Source: Anticarsia gemmatalis (lineage: Eukaryota; Arthropoda; Insecta; Lepidoptera; Erebidae). Taken from it: a DNA stretch of 64,000 nt. Below, one piece after another: positions 1-11,675 of this stretch. Under the pieces are notes generated by a model. That model ran no database searches and was not told where the DNA came from. It saw only the letters and a list, made by a program, of their open reading frames with translations. Location of the stretch: the NCBI RefSeq assembly GCF_050436995.1, contig NC_134771.1:2459501-2523500 (forward strand). The letters run 5' to 3'. The translations under genes and the position numbers were made by a program. The stretch's first letter is position 1. Each line of letters opens with the position of its first letter.

Positions 1-850
1 CGGACATAGGCCTACTTCAGAGAATTTTACAAAGTTCTCCCTTAATAAAAATGATTTGCGTAAGTTACATTGGCTGTGGTCGCAATCTGACGGTCAGGTA
101 ACATGCCACCAATATAACCTGTGCCGAAACGTCAAGCAATACAAAGTGAAACATCTTGCATTTCATGTAATATTACAGCACACTTTACAAACATGCAAAC
201 AAACTTCATCGCAAACAAACAAGCTTAGTCCTTCCCTGAAAAACTACTTCTGTAAAAAGAAAGTATTAAAATGACCTACTTTATCTCCCTGTTTCTTGTA
301 GGAGTACAGAAGGTCGGTCAATGATTCTTAGTTTACCTTCGCATAAAGATGTATTTTCCGGTTCAATCTATTACTATTTTTCCTTGAAGTGCTTGTTGTG
401 TATTTATAAGATGACGTTTGAAATTTGCAGTACTTTTTGAATAAGATGACTTTTGAGGATATAGGAAATAAGGATTAGTTTAGGTTTAAACCATAGGTAA
501 CTCCATAATGTAAATCATTTGAATAGAAGAGGGACTCTTAGTTCGGACTGATCGATAAATTAGAGAGGTGATTATTTCCCAGATTTTGATTATTTTTGAC
601 TTCAAAATGGGAAGTTACCTTGTCCCTAAATAGCGGAAATATGGAATATTCCCGTCTTAAAATATGATATCTGTGCAAATCTCTGTCTTAGGCTTTGTGT
701 AACGAAAGGACTGTTAAATAAAACGTATCTGTGAGTCTATTATAGCTCGTGCCATGCTAACTTCCAAACAAATAGACCGATTTCGATGCGACTTTTTTTC
801 TTTTGAAAACTTGCATATCAGGCTTCTTATTTTGCAATTAATAGGGATTA

Positions 851-939
851 TCATTAACTATTATTTGCTGTCAGAAGACAGCAAGTAATAGTTAATGAGA
901 GAGAAGAGTTGACTTGAAGAAAACTTCAAGTCAACTCTT
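851..939. repeat. Two adjacent near-perfect hairpins
   Basis: Arms 851-872 and 877-898 (22 bp, one mismatch, 4-nt loop AGAA) form the first hairpin. Arms 904-919 and 924-939 (16 bp, perfect, 4-nt loop AAAA) form the second. Only five bases separate them. The arms are unrelated in sequence, so this is not one duplicated hairpin. Confidence 0.85.
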
Positions 940-1165
940 TTCTTCAAGGTCACAATGCCGTTCCCAAATTTTACAAAAACCATGTTATTTTTTCCTATAT
1001 TTCCTAACTTTCTCTGTAAACACTTATAACAAAGCATTAACTTATCTAAGCTCAAGTATTTGGGCTCGGCTATGAATCACTCTTACGAGTCTTACATAAA
1101 CTCATCGAGAATATTGCTTCATTATATTAGAAGTTAATAACTTTATATTAGAAACAAAGAAGACC

Positions 1166-1250
1166 GGTACCTGTATGACAAGATGTATGGATGTGAATGT
1201 AGCAAGGGAAGTTTGTAAGGATCTGATACTTAAGCTTATAGGGATGTTTT
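1166..1250 (+). mobile_element. LINE 3'-end fragment (family C)
   Basis: It begins CCTGTATGACAAGATGTATG and continues with GTGAATGTAGCAAGGGAAG. It matches the longer copies at 25,805 and 30,690 and is truncated before the ATGT tail. Confidence 0.6.
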
Positions 1251-2943
1251 TAGATTTAATTGGATTACCTTTTTAACAAGTTACAGCTCGTTTAGCTGTA
1301 ACTAGCTGAAAATTGTTTAAGTAACCCTTTTCTTACAGTCATGTAAAAGCTAGCTTTTGCTTAAAAAATTGAAGAAATATCATCATCATAAAATGTTTTG
1401 AAAAAACAAGACGAGAATCGAATGGAGTACTTCGCGATAGAAACAGCTACAGGCTATTTGACCTTTAAGTCAAAAGCATTACAATATAACCAGAATCGAA
1501 CCCGCGACAACACGATATCACCATAAACAATAATCAAGTTGTAAACACTGCATGGGATCTGAACCTGGGACCTTTATGGCAAAGGAAATGATATTTCACT
1601 CTATCAAATGAAACGGGTTTCAAATAACAATTGTTTGTGTCAACTTTGACCTTTATGGCACTTTAGAAGAAAAATTTTCATACATACATAAACGCATACG
1701 TTTTTGAAAATCCATACATATTTACATAAAACCATGCCCTTTTCCCCATAGGGGTAAATAAAAACCAAAAACCATTTGCTATGATGAAGAACTGTTTTAG
1801 TTTCATACACATCTTAATTTTTCCATACTATTAATAACGTTATAAGGAAAAATAAGTATTCCTGAATTTAATTATTGCAAAGTAATTGAAGTAGGTATAA
1901 TGTATGAAAAATTTATGAAAATGGGTGTGTCATGACACGTTTACACACCTCTTTTGCAACTGTAGGTAAAATTAATTTACATATAATTTTCATTGTATCA
2001 GTATTCGTTCACTGTAAAACTGAATTGTATTAATTTTAAATTGATTGAAACGTCAAATTAAAATGTCATCTTATTTACGAATTTTTATAACCTATAGTAA
2101 ATTTTGCAAGCATTTTTTTAGCTTTTCAGACTCAAAATTTATAATATTATTATTTCAGACTTGCTAAAATGTCTATTTTATTTCAAATATTGAATTTAAG
2201 TTCATGCCCATAATTACATTGAACTATCTTCATAGCCCAAAAAAAACTTCATCAGAATTTTACTAAAATCTCAACGACACGTAATTAAAACGCTATATTT
2301 AAAAAAAAACATTTTCACTAATAAACTAAAAGCAAAAAAAATCCCGCTCTAATTAACGTCAAAAAAAAACCGCGCGAATCCATTCGCTTTTTAAAAATTT
2401 AAAAAGTAAAAACGGAAAGGGTGTTCTGTGGCAGTCAAAGATTTTCCCTTTTCAGCGTTAAAAAAGTACCTTGTATGAAGCCCGCATTCCACAAAAGATT
2501 AGGCCTCACACACACAACTGCACACTGCACACGTGTATTGTGCACGTGTACACATAATTATGTGTGTGCATGTCTGACGCACACACTAGCGCGCAGTGAT
2601 GTAATGCCTCCGTTGACGATGGCAGACATTTTTTATACGGTCTGACGCAACGCTTTTTTATAAGCGTAGCGGTTAGGCCGTTTTCAGGTTTTTCTTGATA
2701 CGTTTTATACTGGTTCTGTAGTAGTTTGGTAGTGGGTTCGGTATATTTTTATTCTGAATATTTTTAAAAGTGTTATTTTACATTTTATTACTGATTTCTG
2801 ACCGAGTAAAGTTGTTATTGAAATCGTTTAGTATAGATATTCAGATATTAAAATGTCCTTGATTTAAATAATACTGTACAAACTAAATTTACTCGCTTTT
2901 TCATTAATATTTAATTTTTTTAATTTTTTTAATTTTTTTTTTA

Positions 2944-3147
2944 AACAACTCCCGCACTAAGAATTGCTCTTGTGTCGCGGGGACTTTTACAAACATACAA
3001 ACAACGGACACAAAGCACAACCAGACCCGAAACAATTATTTGTGGATCGCACAAATAATTGTCCCGTGTGGGAATCGAACCCACGACCTCCCGTTGCAGT
3101 GGTATCGGCGTGGCGACCTAAACCACTGCGCCACTGAGGCAGTCATA
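2944..3147 (-). mobile_element. tRNA-headed SINE (family D), nearly full length
   Basis: On the minus strand it starts at about 3,147 with a tRNA-like head: A-box region TGGCGCAGTGGTTTAGGTCG and B box GGGTTCGATTCCCACACGGG. A small stem follows (CAATTATTTGTG / CACAAATAATTG) and a body rich in TGTTTGTATGTTTGTAAAAG. The same order of parts occurs at 21,700-21,885 and 40,449-40,632. Pol III head plus non-coding body is the SINE pattern. It is not a functional tRNA, because no cloverleaf closes. Confidence 0.8.
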
Positions 3148-6100
3148 CACTACAGCATACCACTATTTATTACTATCTAGTGTAATTAAACTATGTATTT
3201 AAATGTAACATTTGAACTAACAAATCTCTTTTTTCTTCCAGGTAAGTTACCGAGAATACAACCAACAAAACTTTGCAACAAGGGTTTGTAAAAAATTAAC
3301 ATAATAATTAAAATACTCGCTACAAAATGTACGAAGTGTGACTCGATCCTTACGATGCATATACCACACATACAAAACACTGTATAACTGTAAAGCAAGG
3401 CTACACACAAACGCAACAAGGACAGGTCAATGCACTCCGTTGCCTTGCACGAACATACCAGCAATATACAACACCCCACTAGTGCGAGCGAGACGGCAAC
3501 ACTCCACTCAGTACATCTTTTCAAACGTGGAACCCTCTGCGTGCGACAAAGATGACGCCATACCGCCGGAAAGGGATAGATATATAAATATTATGACTGT
3601 TATTTCACTTCCTCTGCTGTGATGCAACAGCAATTTTACAGTAAAACATCTATTTTGAGACAAACATTCATTTTATTTTTAGGATTTCGTAATTAGTAAT
3701 TACTTGTATCTTAAATACGCAGGTGTGTGTTTTATATTAAATTCAATTTGATCGTACGATTGAAACATATTGAATCATTTTACGATTTATTTATGCATTG
3801 TTCACGTCAAATATTTCAATGAAACAGCAAGACAACACACAAATATACTGTTGCGTATTTTCATTAATACAAATAACGGCTCTTTTTATTCATACAAAAC
3901 AAATTGGCCAATCATTTAAATGGCGCAGTAAAATTAATTACAACGCCATCTACCGTCGGGTAGCGACACTTTATCATTGATGAGTTATTGCCTATCACGC
4001 ATGTCCTCATTTTCGGTCAATTCTCGCTACAAACGAATCATAAACGGAATGTTTTATTGCAAGAGAATTCCGCTAGTTCAAAACTCTAAAGTTTATTCTA
4101 GTTTCGAGGAAAATCGATTAAAAATGCCATAACACAAAGTACGCATGCCCTAGTTTTAGTTCTGTGGAAATATCACTTCTTTTGTGGTGTTTTCAGCATA
4201 CTCTGCAGTACATTTGAAAAAATCGGTAGGCCTAAGGAACGTGCCAAACCGTGTGTCATTGAACCCCTTCAAAAAGCTGCCGTGTGCCAGCGATGCATCA
4301 CGAAAATCAACCTTAAAGTTCCATCCCTAGCGTTGAAAATTACACTCCATATTTTTAAAAAGAAGAGTCCATTTTGAAAAATCCATCCCGACACTTACGC
4401 TCTTTCGTTCGAATTCAAAAATGTAAAGAAGCGCACACACTTGCACTTGTATATAGCACACGCACAAGAGCGTTAGTCGATGTATAAAGAAAGTACGTGT
4501 GAGCTTTCACTGTGTTGCGTTACACAACCTCATAGCTCCGTCTTTTTTTAGCACGTACAAAAACTATCCCCCTCTCGCTCCCCCCGACTGTTATGTAATA
4601 ACGGTTGTTGTGATTTAGCAGCGTAACATTTTTCTCTTCAAACCGCTATGTCTCAGATTTTTAATCTGTCATTTTAGATCTTTTATTTTGATTAAAAATT
4701 CTTTAATTGTTCTTGAGATGTTATCTTTTTACGGGCTTATTAGAGTCTAATGAGAATTTTAGTGTACAGTACAAGTAATACGGGATATGAGATATTATTT
4801 TTTGGGATATTTTCGTTTGAAAATGTTTAAATAACGATAGGCCTATAAATAAGTTCCACATGCTGTCAAAACGTATGCATTGCACACACACTGGTGCGCG
4901 TCGAGACGTTATGTGTGGCTCACTCGGTGTGGTGTGCTTACGGCTGTATTCATTTCCTAGTTGTTCCCCCGATGGCCCGCTTGCAACATCTCGGTGTGAG
5001 CGGGTCCTTACAAATTCGGCGCGTACTAAAAAAACTAAAAAAAATTCAGTGCTAGTGTTGTGTTATCTGTGGTGTGTGTTGTGCAGTGAAAAAAAAATTA
5101 GGCAGAATGGAATGATTCCGAGGTTTGACAGTTCGGCTTTTTTTTTCTATAGCGTTGACACAACACGGCGATCGTTTTGGCGGCAAATATTCTTAACATT
5201 TTTTTTTGTAAATTGTTTATTTTAAATCTAATTAGTACTCATTATGCAATTAAACGCCGTGATTTTGCATGTGAAAATGGCCGTTAACGGTAAAAATAAC
5301 TGTTTGTTTCGTTATAAACTTTTAAATTGGTTACGGTAGCTAGCTAATGGAATAAGCTGTTATGTGATGTTTATGTTTAAAATTAGACATTTTTAAAACT
5401 TCCCAACAACAATTAAAAGTTATTTAATAATGTAGAAAGTGTTATTACGTTATAAAATAATTATTATTATGCAATTTTATTTTATTAAGACAAATAACTA
5501 CGTATAATAAAAAATAATGAATTATTTTATTAATATGACATCAGAGTGGCTCGAACATCGACGGAAACCAAATATTATTAATAATTTTAAAGTTATTAAA
5601 AATATAATCAACAATTGTTAAATTTTTAACAATATTAAATACTTTAGGCATGTTTTTGTTTACGAATTATTCTTTATCGGAAATTGTTTGTCGATAAATT
5701 GTAAAGTGACGAACGCGTTATATAAAATTTGCACAAACATACAAAAATGTAATAACAAGGATATTTGTTTAGTTTTATCTTCAATAACAATGAATTTTTG
5801 TTATGCGTCAACGTTTTTAAAGTACCTAGAATGACTATTCGAATGTAATGTTGAACAAACCTACTTAAGTTTTATAAATGGTCTCTTTTCTACTTTGTAG
5901 CAACATAAATTATTCTTAATAACCCGGAATTTAAAGAAAAATACACTAACAATATTATAGGTAAATAAAAAATCCCATTATAGCTTTTTTCCCCAAATAG
6001 TTACCATTTCTGTACATGGCAACAAGCTCGCTATATTATTTAATCATATTTAGCCAATTCTTTCCTGTCATTCATAGACACATAATAATATATTAAGTAT

Positions 6101-6214
6101 TATCTTAGTAACTAAACAATTTTTAAAGTACTGACCCTTTATAACTATGAGACGAAATCATTAGAGCGGTGAGATGCTGGCTCACTGGTGACAAACAAAC
6201 ATATTTTATTATTA
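3148..6214. other. Intergenic, with CA-rich islands
   Basis: No coding gene is supported. It holds a CTCF-like site on the minus strand (3,942-3,956), a CA-rich patch (about 4,430-4,500), and the promoter-like island at 4,860-5,110. The rest is AT-rich sequence without recognisable signal. Confidence 0.5.
4860..5110 (+). promoter_or_regulatory. Candidate promoter / 5' exon island
   Basis: This GC- and GT-rich island sits in AT-rich surroundings. It carries an arthropod-type initiator TTCAGTG at 5,045, followed by a GTG/TGT-rich run such as moth 5' leaders often show. There is no TATA box at the expected distance and no coding exon that I can attach. It could be a distal HR3 promoter or belong to another gene. 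The assignment is weak. Confidence 0.25.
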
Positions 6215-6440
6215 TTAAAAGCCTAGTAGTTTAACTTGCACCTTACATGCAAGTGGTTGCAGGTTCGAACCCGAGACAACTCACGAATGACTTTTCCAAG
6301 TTATGTGTGTATTAGAAATAATTATCACTCGTTCCAAAGGTGAAGGAAAACATCGTGATGCAACTCAAGGCCTGAGGGTTCTTTAGAACAGTTCTTGAAG
6401 GTATGCAAAGTCCTCAACCCTTATTTGGCCAGCTTGGTGG
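6215..6440 (+). mobile_element. tRNA-derived SINE (family A), degenerate
   Basis: A tRNA-like head (about 6,218-6,280) holds the B box AGGTTCGAACCC. The family body follows (TTATGTGTGTATTAGAAATAATTATCACT, then GTGAAGGAAAACATCGTGATG and GTTCTTGAAGGTATG). The 3' part has drifted. Family A is the commonest repeat in the window. Confidence 0.8.
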
Positions 6441-6840
6441 ACTCATTGACTGATACACGTATTCAGCCAGTGGTCTACTTGATTTAGGTACTTTATTTTG
6501 TAAATACACATTATTATTCATAATAATCTAAGTAATGTGTTTATTTCAAGAATCTCTACTAAATTGTCAGTCTATAGAAATACAATTTTTTTATTTGATC
6601 TTTGACAGAGTCTTACGTTTACGTTTTTCATAGAATTATTATATAAATATAGGTCAGAAATTCCCGTAATATAATATTTGAACAGCTTTAAGGAACATTT
6701 AGTTGGAAACTTGGTTTTATCAGTACATAGATAGCAGTTATCGTTAACGTTTGTGGTTACACACATAATTGGTACTTTATAATTAATATATTTAAATATA
6801 TTTTTTATATGTAGGAAAAAAATGTTAATAATAATAATAA

Positions 6841-7140
6841 ATTTAACCCATTAATGTCGCACTACTGGGTCTTCTCCCGGAATGAGGGAGAAATTAGGCC
6901 TTGAGTCCACCACGCTGGCCAATTGCGGGTTGGGGATTCTGCATACCTTCAAGAACTGATCTAAAGAACTCTCAAGCATGCAAGATTGCATCATGATGTT
7001 TTCCTTCACCGTTGGAACAAGTGATAATTATTTCTAATACACACATAACTTCGAAAAGTCATTGGTGTGTTGCCTCGGGTACGAACCCTCGACCACAAGC
7101 GTGGGAGTTGCAACTTAAATAACCCGGCTATCAGTGCTCT
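6841..7140 (-). mobile_element. tRNA-derived SINE (family A), near full length
   Basis: Read on the minus strand, it runs from the tRNA-like head (B box near 7,080-7,095, one base off) through the body to the tail GTAGTGCGACATTAATGGGTTAAA. It gives the family length of roughly 300 bp. Small ORFs over it are shadows. Confidence 0.85.
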
Positions 7141-8112
7141 TACAATAATATAGTAAGAAAATAAAATAAGTAACAATGAACAAAACAATGTCTAGTTAAT
7201 TTAGAAACTAAAAATATATTTTTTACTCGTGTGTATCAGTTTTAAACGGTTGCCATGCCAAAAATAACATGTTGTAGATTGTAAACAGAATGGGTGAATC
7301 ACGGAAACGTCTAGTATTTTGTTAAATAAAAAACAGACTCATTTTTATAGTAAAAAGGTTTTGCTATAGTTTGTGGCTGTGGCTTATGTAAATAGGAGAT
7401 TTGTAAATGAATATATTTACTCGGTAAAAAGATTTATATACAAGATAAAAGTGCGAAAACAATGCGAAAAACTGTCAAAAATAACTGTCAAATCAACTAC
7501 TTTCATAAGTACTTAAAACATGACAGCCAGGAAACACACTGACATCTAACCTCAGCAACAATACCAAACTATCGAATTACAAGGGGACATAACTATGCTC
7601 CTCTCTCTCCCACCTACTGCGTTACAATGGATAGAAAGAGACGGGTATATTTAAATTGTCCAAAGATAATGGGTGACCTATTTTCGGGCCACGTGGCGCT
7701 TGGAAAGCGTTCTTGCAATTTCCTTTAGTTGAAGATTCGAAGGGGTCAGTTATAAAAGCTTTTATAGTTCAAGCAATGTATACTTTTGCGTGTCCTATTT
7801 ATTAAAAACAGGATCTCTCCCTCCCAACTGAATAACAGATAACTCATACAAATTACGAAAGCTGTGTGAGTTTTATAAAAAGGGGCAAGATTTGCGTATT
7901 TTTCGATGTAGTTTAAAGTTGTTTAATACCAAATGCCTTTAAATTATTGCTTACAGTCTTAAATCAACAATGACTGAGATTAAAATAGCTACAAACATTT
8001 TGAAACTTGGAGACCAACAGTTTAATCACTTACTTGCGGTCGGTCACCCATCTATAAACTAAAAATTACAGAAGCTTAACTTTCTGATCGTTTAAATAAT
8101 CATAATACAATA
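7141..8112. other. Intergenic, nothing recognised
   Basis: AT-rich. Two AACTGTCAAA-type motifs lie at about 7,470-7,495. I see no gene, RNA or clear repeat. Confidence 0.5.
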
Positions 8113-8278
8113 CTTTCCTACTGCTAGGCAAAGATTTTCTCCTAGAATGAGGGTAGAGTTGAGCCTTGAGTCCACCACGCTGGCCAAGTTCGGGTTAGGG
8201 ATTCTACCTTAAGAAATGTAATAAACAATTTAGGCATGCAATGTTTCATCACGATGTTTTACTTTACCGTGATTATCA
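8113..8278 (-). mobile_element. SINE family A, 3' fragment
   Basis: It matches the 3' two-thirds of family A (CTGCTAGGCAAAGATT, TTGAGTCCACCACGCTGGCC, ATCACGATGTTTTACTTTACCG). The tRNA head is missing. Confidence 0.75.
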
Positions 8279-8689
8279 ATAAAAGGTATTTTTCTATACT
8301 AGTAGTTTCTTAGTTAGTAAGAAAATACATTTTACGTGAACATTGCAACATAGCGTGTGTGAGGCGCTAAAGCACGCAACAGAAATAAATATGTAGGGCT
8401 CAAACAAGTACTGACCTATTTCTTAACTAACTTACTAAATAAATCGATTGTAAACCTTATTTGTAAGGGTGTATGATTGGTTTTGAGTTTGTACTTTGCG
8501 TTGTGACAGAGTTTGTAAATGCATTGTCTTGAAAATATTTTGTTGTGGCTATATTTTTGATGTGACTTGTAAAAGGGCCAAATAGTGTCACTTTTTAAGA
8601 GTGACTGTAAAAATAAATGAATGTGTATTTTACATTTTTTTTGTGATTTTTGGCTACTTCTTAATATGTACTATAAACAAAAAAATATA

Positions 8690-8800
8690 TATTATATTAT
8701 ATATGTATGTCTATCGATGTGAATGAGACGAGAAAAATTTGTAAGAATCGTAATAATTGGCGTTCTTAGTCTCTGCCTATCTTTATGGGAATAAGGATGT
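8690..8800 (+). mobile_element. LINE 3'-end fragment (family C)
   Basis: It contains GATGTGAATGAGACGAG, then GCGTTCTTAGTCTCTGCCTA and TTTATGGGAATAAGG, colinear with the copies at 25,805 and 30,690. Confidence 0.65.
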
Positions 8801-9089
8801 AATTTTATGAATTTATAAGAAAATAATGTTAGTATTACTTGTTTCAAAAGGTAGTTATTTTGAACAATTTCATAGCTTACCAAGAAATACATAACTGTAT
8901 AGTTAGTTTTTCTTCTGAACTGTAAAAGTACAGTTAACTGACGCGAGTATTGTTATGAGACAAATAGACAAAAGACTGGTTAAATAAAACATTTTGTTCA
9001 GAATTACATTGTTTTCTAAGAGTTGTGGAAGTAAAGGAAGACTTTGTAGTATATTTTCCTGTAGCAAACATTTTCAGCATAATAAATTT

Positions 9090-9360
9090 AACTGTCCCAC
9101 TGCTGGGCAAGGGTCTCCTCCCGTAATGAGGGAGGATTTAGGCTTTGAGTCCACCACGCTGGCTAAGTGCGGGTTGGGGACTTTGTATGTCTTCAAAAAC
9201 TGTTCTAAAGAACTCTCAGGCATGCAAGGTTGCATCACGATGCTTTCCTTCACCGTTGGAACAAGTGATAATTATTTCTAATACACACATAACTTGGAAA
9301 AGTCATTGCTGTGTTGTCTCGGGTTCGAACCGTCGACCACTTGCGTAGGAGATGCCAATT
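9090..9360 (-). mobile_element. tRNA-derived SINE (family A), well preserved
   Basis: All body blocks are present, from GTCCCACTGCTGGGCAAGGG (the 3' end on the minus strand) to the B box GGGTTCGAAC at about 9,320. It is one of the least decayed copies and a good reference for the family. Confidence 0.85.
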
Positions 9361-9769
9361 TATACCAAAATAAAGAATGCTCAATAAATGATATCCTCTG
9401 TACGTGAAAGATATATCTCATTCCTGAAATTCACGAACTGGGGCGGAAGTAACAGTTTGACCTCGAATCCGATTGAACCTGAATTCAAGGTCGCGAGGTC
9501 AGATTAGGGCCGTACGAGAGCTAGCCCAAAACGTGTCAGGCTGTGACCTGTTTGACCTCGTCTGTTTGGGGTCAAATTATGTTTTGTTTTTGACAATTTG
9601 CTTCAAAATTAGGGTGTATTTGATGACTGTCTGTCTGACGTTTAAGGTCGCCACGCCGTTATCATTGCGGCAGGTTATAGGTTTGTTTCCACACTGAACT
9701 GCTGAACCGATTTTGATGAAATGAAACAAAACAATAGTTTTATTTATTTTAATGGTAGAAAGTAACATT

Positions 9770-9910
9770 GCCTGTTTGTGGATCTCGAGGCTCGAAACAA
9801 TGATTTGTGGATCACACAAATAATTGTTTCGAGACTAGTTGTATTTTGTCCGTTTGTATGTGTGTAAAAGTCCCCGAGACAGAAATCATTCTTAGTGCAG
9901 GTGTTGTCTT
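9770..9910 (+). mobile_element. SINE family D, body without head
   Basis: It carries the family-D stem (CAATGATTTGTGGATCACAC, then AAATAATTGTTTCG) and the tail through GTAAAAGTCCCCGAGACAGA. The tRNA-like head is lost. Confidence 0.7.
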
Positions 9911-10064
9911 TAAATTGGGACAGGAAACCAACTAAAAGAATGTCCAAACATTACGAAATACGCATCTTTCCATATTTTAAATTAGAAAGTGTTCAGTGGA
10001 AACGAATATGAATCATACGCATAATTAAATGCAAGCCGAGTTAAGGAAAACGACACGAATTAAA

Positions 10065-10307
10065 TCTATACTTACTAATATTAGCTGAAGGGTTTGTTTG
10101 TTTGAACGCGCTAATCTCAGGAACTACTGGTCCGATTTGAAAAATTTCACTGTTAGATAGCCCATTTATCGAGGAAGGCTATAGGCTATATAACATCACG
10201 CTACTACCAACAGGAGCAGAGTATCAGTAAAAAATGTTACAAAAACGGGGAAAATTATGACCCATTCTCTCTTATGTGACGCTAGCGAAGTTGCGCGGGT
10301 CAGCTAG
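10065..10307 (+). mobile_element. Non-autonomous Helitron (Lep1-like)
   Basis: The 243-bp element begins TCTATACTTACTAATATT directly after an A and ends GGGTCAGCTAG directly before a T. This is the Helitron rule: insertion between A and T, 5' TC, 3' CTRR, no target duplication. A short stem (GCTAGCGAAGTTGCGC) precedes the end. Three further copies lie at 13,413, 28,015 and 52,030. It has no coding capacity. Confidence 0.85.
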
Positions 10308-10357
10308 TACAAAATAAGTTGTAATAGAGAATGCAATACAGTAAAATAAGTATTAAC

Positions 10358-10570
10358 TTTTTCTTCTTATCGTATGGTTAGTGGTCAACCTAGTGTCAAA
10401 GTTGTTCAAGCTGCCTGAAGCCTTTGACGTGGCTTAACGACAGTTATCTTAACTTACAACAACTGGGACCGACTTTTTACGTGCCCTCCGAAGCACGGAG
10501 ACACCCAGTTCAAATACCACTATGCGGTCACCCATCTATGGAATGACCGCGCCAATCGTCGTTTACCTCG
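10358..10570 (-). mobile_element. SINE-like element (family B)
   Basis: It is the reverse complement of the element at 25,246-25,491. It shares CTTATCGTATGGTTAGTGGT, CTCCGAAGCACGGAG and CGGTCACCCATCTATGGAAT. It is non-coding. Confidence 0.75.
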
Positions 10571-10819
10571 TGTATATCCTTCAAAATTATAGAAGAATCT
10601 AGAATAATCTCGAAAGAACTTCCCATTTATAAGACGCCATTACGCGTATACGCTTTAATAAACAATGAGTAATCCAAATATAGTTGTTGCTATGTACGAT
10701 GACGATATATAAAAACAATTTGTAAATATATGAAGATTATTGTTATCAATAAAGTTTGTGGGAACGCCAAATCAATATGATAATACTGTCTTACAATTTG
10801 ATTACGTTCCTTAGTAACC

Positions 10820-10915
10820 AATACATACATACATACATAATATAACGCCTTTTTTCCGGGTAGGCCGAATCTAAAGAATTTGATCCTTACAAACTTCCCT
10901 TGCCTCATTCACATC
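10820..10915 (-). mobile_element. LINE 3'-end fragment (family C)
   Basis: The tail CATACATACATACATAATAT is followed by the 3' end of family C, including GATCCTTACAAACTTCCCTT and GCCTCATTCACATC. The tail lies on the left, so the element is on the minus strand. Confidence 0.75.
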
Positions 10916-11029
10916 ATTTTATCTAAAAATATTATTAAGGATTTCATCTTTTTACTAACTTTACTTCTCATATAAAATATATTTGCTGCTATATGGCTAG
11001 ATATTTATAGTTTAGTGAGCCATTTTCTT

Positions 11030-11270
11030 TCAATAATATGACCTGACCTGGCAGTTAAAGGTGCTCACAAAATTGCATGAGAATCCGCCATTTTCTCTTG
11101 GGAATACATCATTTTCCCGGGATAAAAGTAGCCTATGTCCTTTCTCGGGTATCAAAATATCTCCATACCAAATTTCATGCAAATTGGTTCAGTAGTTTAG
11201 GCGTGATTGAGTAACAGACAGACAGAGAGGCTGAGTTACTTTCGCATTTATAATATTAGTATAGAAGTAT
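11030..11270 (-). mobile_element. Family G repeat (Helitron-like relic)
   Basis: It contains the family-G core on the minus strand (ATCTCCATACCAAATTTCAT, TTGGTTCAGTAGTTTAGG) and ends TTTCGCATTTATAATATTAG. Related copies lie at about 17,830, 18,020, 23,570, 24,720, 30,035, 31,440, 39,585, 46,200 and 50,395. The class is not certain. Confidence 0.5.
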
Positions 11271-11573
11271 AGATTATTTCATCCTTCACACAGACAACAC
11301 ATCTAATAATACAAAAGTCCTAGCAAGAGAATTTCACTAGAATTTTTTCACACACACACAGTACAGACGCCGCGACGCATACGAATGTAGTATTACTAAA
11401 CTAGACATTTCTAGATAGTCCTTATTACGTAACAATGACCGTCGCATTACTTTCTTGAATTGAAATGAATTGTTTTTTTTAAGTAGTTTTTTTAAAAGGT
11501 CGTACATTTTTTTTATCTGTGTACATTTAATTTTTTTTTTGGTTTCTTGGTTGTTATTTTTTTATAATCTGTC

Positions 11574-11675
11574 CATATGTACATAAAATCACGCCTTCTC
11601 TCCATAGAGGTAGGCAGAGACCAGAGAACGCCATGGGTCTCCTCCCGGATTGGGGGAAAGGTTATGCTTTAAAAC
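11574..11675 (-). mobile_element. Short LINE C tail joined to SINE A 3' end
   Basis: A LINE C end (CATAAAATCACGCC, AGAGGTAGGCAGAGACCAGA) runs directly into a SINE A 3' block (GGTCTCCTCCCGGATTGGGG). It is a junction of two decayed elements. Confidence 0.55.

Larger units (their letters stand above)
1..2943. other. AT-rich intergenic stretch, no gene seen
   Basis: No ORF here has protein-like composition; the longest is about 70 codons. I see only the twin hairpins at 851-939, a LINE tail at about 1,166-1,250, poly-A/T runs around 2,270-2,400, and a CA/GT-rich patch at about 2,505-2,600. That patch contains the palindrome ACACATAATTATGTGT at 2,550-2,565. Confidence 0.6.

Noticed and set aside
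9145..9348. Overlapping + strand ORFs at 8,994-9,348
   Set aside because: They lie on SINE A. The same translated words ([14 protein letters not shown]) recur at other SINE copies in either strand, so they are repeat shadows, not genes.
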